From Planctomycetota bacterium (GTDB taxonomy: Bacteria; Planctomycetota; Planctomycetia; Pirellulales; PALSA-1355): a stretch of 64,000 nucleotides of DNA. The notes beneath the pieces are model-generated. The model ran no database searches. It was not told where the DNA came from and saw nothing but the letters and a program-made list of their open reading frames with translations. Shown in pieces: positions 62,018-64,000 of the stretch (its first letter is position 1; every line of letters starts with the position of its first letter). Position numbers and translations under genes: made by a program. Location of the stretch: the NCBI GenBank assembly GCA_003389325.1, contig QQVE01000005.1, positions 62,001 through 126,000 of the forward strand. The letters run 5' to 3'.

Positions 62018-63364
62018 ATGAACAATCATTCGCGCACGAAGCGACGATGGCTTCGCTATAGCCTCGGATCGTTTCTCGCCACGCTGTCGATATTCGGGAT
62101 CATCCTCGGATACTTTATGGATCGCGCCGCGAGGCAGCGCCGCGCCGTGGTGATGGTCGAACGGCTCGGTGGCAGCGTGGGCTACGTTCATCAACGCTGG
62201 GGCGAGGGTGTGATTTCAGGCTTCGACTCCCGCATTGAATCGCCGACACCGCACTGGTTGCGGCAGCTTTTCGGCGAGCACTTCTTTGTCAGTGTGGCTG
62301 AAGTGTGGCTCTATGAGGAGGATTCTCTCCCGCCAGAGGGCATGACGGACAATGACGTTGAATTGCTATACGACCTTTCGTCGTTGGAGCGATTGCACCT
62401 CACGGTCTATCCGGTCAGTGACGAGCAACTGCGATACCTCTCGAAGCTGCAGAACCTCGAAATCCTGGAGTTGGATGGAGCAAGGGTCACGGATACCGGG
62501 CTGAACTACCTCTCCCGGCTGACACGCCTCGCGAACTTGTCCCTCTACAACGAAGCCAACTCGTTATCCGCGAGCAAGACTACCGACACGGGTCTAGCCC
62601 ACCTCAGTCGCCTTGCAAATCTCGAATCGTTGACGCTTGGTTACACGCAGGCAACGGAGGCGGGCATCTCGCAACTGGCCACACTGAGGGAGCTTGAGTC
62701 GTTCGGTATCTATTTCGCTCCTGCGACGGAAACCGACCTGGCTTGGTTGTCGCAGTGGCCGAAGCTGTGGGCGATCATTCTGGGGAGGGTGCGGATCACC
62801 GCCGCCGGCTGGAACGCTTTGGCGTCTTGTCAGAAGCTCACATTCGTACATTTCACCGAGGCGGCCGTTACGGATGATGGCCTGCGCCGGTTGGAAGCGC
62901 TTCCGAAACTTGAGTACCTGGCCTTGGAACGCTCGCCGATTTCAGGTGCGGGCCTCGAGGGGCTAAAGAACCTGAACCACGTGACGCTCACCGGGCCAAG
63001 CGTATCAGACGACACGCTTGGCCATTTGCAGAGCTTAAACAAGCTCAAATTCTTGTGGCTCGATGATGCAGCAATTACGGACGCCGGCTTGGACTATCTC
63101 CAGCCGCTGCCGAATCTCTCTTTTCTCGTGCTCAGTGGAACGCCTGTCTCTGATTTTGGCCTTGGCAAGCTGGCTGGGCTCTCCAAGCTGGAGTTTCTGT
63201 TTCTCAATGGTACCCTCGTCACTGATACGGGAATCTTCTACTTGTGGGGGCTGCCGATCCGTTCCCTGCATCTTGAAGATACGCTGGTTACAGAAGCCGC
63301 GGCCGAGCGATTCCACCGTATAACGGGCGCGGAGGTCATAACCTCGAAGGGTACTTTCCGCTAG
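62018..63364 (+). CDS. Leucine-rich repeat membrane-anchored protein
   Basis: 448 residues from ATG 62018; AGGAG is only about 1-2 bases before it, so the start is less certain. N-terminus basic, then one membrane helix (YSLGSFLATLSIFGIILGYF, residues about 14-33), then leucine-rich repeats with the pattern LxxLxxLxLxxxxItDxGL (for example LSKLQNLEILELDGARVTDTG). About ten repeats are seen. LRR proteins mediate protein-protein contacts; many planctomycetes carry several. No domain after the LRRs. Confidence 0.85.
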   Translation: MNNHSRTKRRWLRYSLGSFLATLSIFGIILGYFMDRAARQRRAVVMVERLGGSVGYVHQRWGEGVISGFDSRIESPTPHWLRQLFGEHFFVSVAEVWLYEEDSLPPEGMTDNDVELLYDLSSLERLHLTVYPVSDEQLRYLSKLQNLEILELDGARVTDTGLNYLSRLTRLANLSLYNEANSLSASKTTDTGLAHLSRLANLESLTLGYTQATEAGISQLATLRELESFGIYFAPATETDLAWLSQWPKLWAIILGRVRITAAGWNALASCQKLTFVHFTEAAVTDDGLRRLEALPKLEYLALERSPISGAGLEGLKNLNHVTLTGPSVSDDTLGHLQSLNKLKFLWLDDAAITDAGLDYLQPLPNLSFLVLSGTPVSDFGLGKLAGLSKLEFLFLNGTLVTDTGIFYLWGLPIRSLHLEDTLVTEAAAERFHRITGAEVITSKGTFR

Positions 63365-63588
63365 TGGAGATGCGGAGCCAGCAGTCGACGAGCCAGTCTG
63401 GCAAGCTTTGCCGGTCAAAGCGAAAACGCGGGGAAAATGCGGCCCGTGGGGCGTGAATTCGCCAAACATTCGATCCCGGCTCACATTTACCACACATAGC
63501 ACGACTACGATCTCGGGCATGCTGGGGCGAATTTCGAGTGTGGCCCTCGATTGCCCCGGGCTCGCGTCTTTCACCCGGAGGATTTGTC

Positions 63589-63804
63589 GTGCTACTCCTG
63601 TCTCGCAAGAGCGGCCAGTCGATCGTGATCAACGACGACATTGTCGTGACGATCGTGGGCGTTGACCGCAATCGCGTGCAAGTAGGGATCAAGGCGCCCC
63701 CCTACGTGCCGATCTTTCGCCAAGAGATCGTCGAGCGGATGGTGGCCGCCGGCGAAATCGAACCGCTGCCGTGCCTCGAGCCGCCGCAGCCCGCCGAAGC
63801 CTAG
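63589..63804 (+). CDS. csrA: Carbon storage regulator CsrA
   Basis: 71 residues, GTG 63589 with GGAGG (63577-63581) at 7 bases. Sequence VLLLSRKSGQSIVINDDIVVTIVGVDRNRVQVGI then KAPPYVPIFRQEIVERM follows the CsrA family closely (LSRK, IxI.DDI.V.V, G.KAP..v...R.Ei). CsrA binds GGA-containing hairpins in mRNA to control translation. The basic residues of the RNA-binding faces (Arg6-Lys7 and Arg at about 44) are kept. Confidence 0.92.
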   Translation: MLLLSRKSGQSIVINDDIVVTIVGVDRNRVQVGIKAPPYVPIFRQEIVERMVAAGEIEPLPCLEPPQPAEA

Positions 63805-63810
63805 TCGTTC

Positions 63811-64000
63811 CTATGCAGGGTGCGAGCGGTGGAAGTGCACGTGCCGCCATGCGCCCTGCTGAAGCTGCCAGACACGCGTCTCCTCGAATGCGGCCGTCGC
63901 TGGCCCCGCCTCGCTTTCGGCTTGAATCAGCCGCACGTAGGTCACGATCGCCACGTCGCCCAGCAGACGTACTCGGGGCGATGCCATCGTCGTGTTTCTG
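63811..64000 (-). CDS. SnoaL/CaMKII association-domain-like protein, 5' end outside window (partial)
   Basis: The minus strand is open from the right edge to the stop at 63811-63813 (63 codons; the sequence continues beyond the window). Visible residues include VRLLGDVAIVTYVRLIQAES and FEETRVWQLQQGAWRHVHFH, the typical end of SnoaL-like or CaMKII-AD folds ('g.vAivty.rl......etrvW.....W..vHfHrS'). It ends 6 bases from csrA's stop (convergent). Catalytic function cannot be told from this part. Confidence 0.72.
   Translation of the reverse strand, partial: RNTTMASPRVRLLGDVAIVTYVRLIQAESEAGPATAAFEETRVWQLQQGAWRHVHFHRSHPA

Noticed and set aside
1..64000. CRISPR array, rRNA or tRNA genes, insertion sequences
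   Set aside because: No regularly spaced direct repeats, cloverleaf with CCA-like end or transposase motif was recognised on reading; a dedicated tRNA scan was not possible here.

Overview
The window looks like a chromosome segment of a member of Planctomycetota, probably order Pirellulales. DNA is uniformly GC-rich. Several proteins are of planctomycete type: two giant secreted proteins with an N-terminal LEDRR(L/M)L motif, Calx-beta repeats and C-terminal dockerin repeats; an M50-protease/HlyD hybrid; a two-VWA membrane protein; an AsmA-like giant; a 'WPAWRGP' PQQ-propeller protein; and a double helix-hairpin-helix protein. This placement is inferred from gene content, because no rRNA or tRNA gene is present.

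Layout. (1) 1-17532 is a co-oriented, tightly packed tailed-phage-type morphogenesis block: a partial GNAT-like protein, small and large terminase, portal, protease/scaffold, decoration protein, major capsid protein, connector-like small proteins, a DNRLRE/tail-completion fusion, a tail-tube-like protein, and several large tail or fibre-like proteins ending in two Cys-rich ones. No integrase, replication, lysis or tape-measure gene is visible; the left end lies outside the window. (2) 17503-18599 holds an XRE regulator that converges on the block, a well-formed promoter with an overlapping inverted repeat, and a small conserved-looking gene. (3) 18629-25194 is housekeeping and accessory material: a 3'-5' exonuclease, a TfoX-N protein, peptidase T, a family 2 glycosyltransferase, an HhH/HTH regulator-like protein and an MBL-fold hydrolase. 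(4) 25320-38938 holds an AsmA-like protein, a LarA-like protein, and a minus-strand operon that runs GAF-TM-HlyD, periplasmic HlyD, PqqD-M50-HlyD, two-VWA protein. (5) 39672-45675 holds a short glycosyltransferase-like protein, an APC permease divergent from a Cys/Met-metabolism PLP enzyme, infA, and a secreted protein of unknown function followed by a good terminator. (6) 45933-52895 holds two tandem giant surface proteins that share their C-terminal two thirds but have different N-terminal domains. (7) 53100-61970 holds lysA, a two-cluster ferredoxin, an AAA ATPase, a sugar-phosphate isomerase-like protein, a metallophosphoesterase, a PQQ propeller, and a complete EF-P beta-lysylation module (epmB, efp, epmA). 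(8) 62018-64000 holds an LRR protein, csrA, and the 3' end of a SnoaL/CaMKII-AD-like gene cut by the window edge.

How genes work together: the phage block encodes packaging, shell and tail parts that could form a particle; whether this is a prophage, a remnant or a gene-transfer-agent-like system cannot be settled here. The M50/HlyD/GAF/VWA operon looks like an envelope export or signalling apparatus and lies about 7 kb from two large secreted proteins that could be its clients (inference only). EpmB makes beta-lysine, EpmA attaches it to EF-P, and all three are adjacent.
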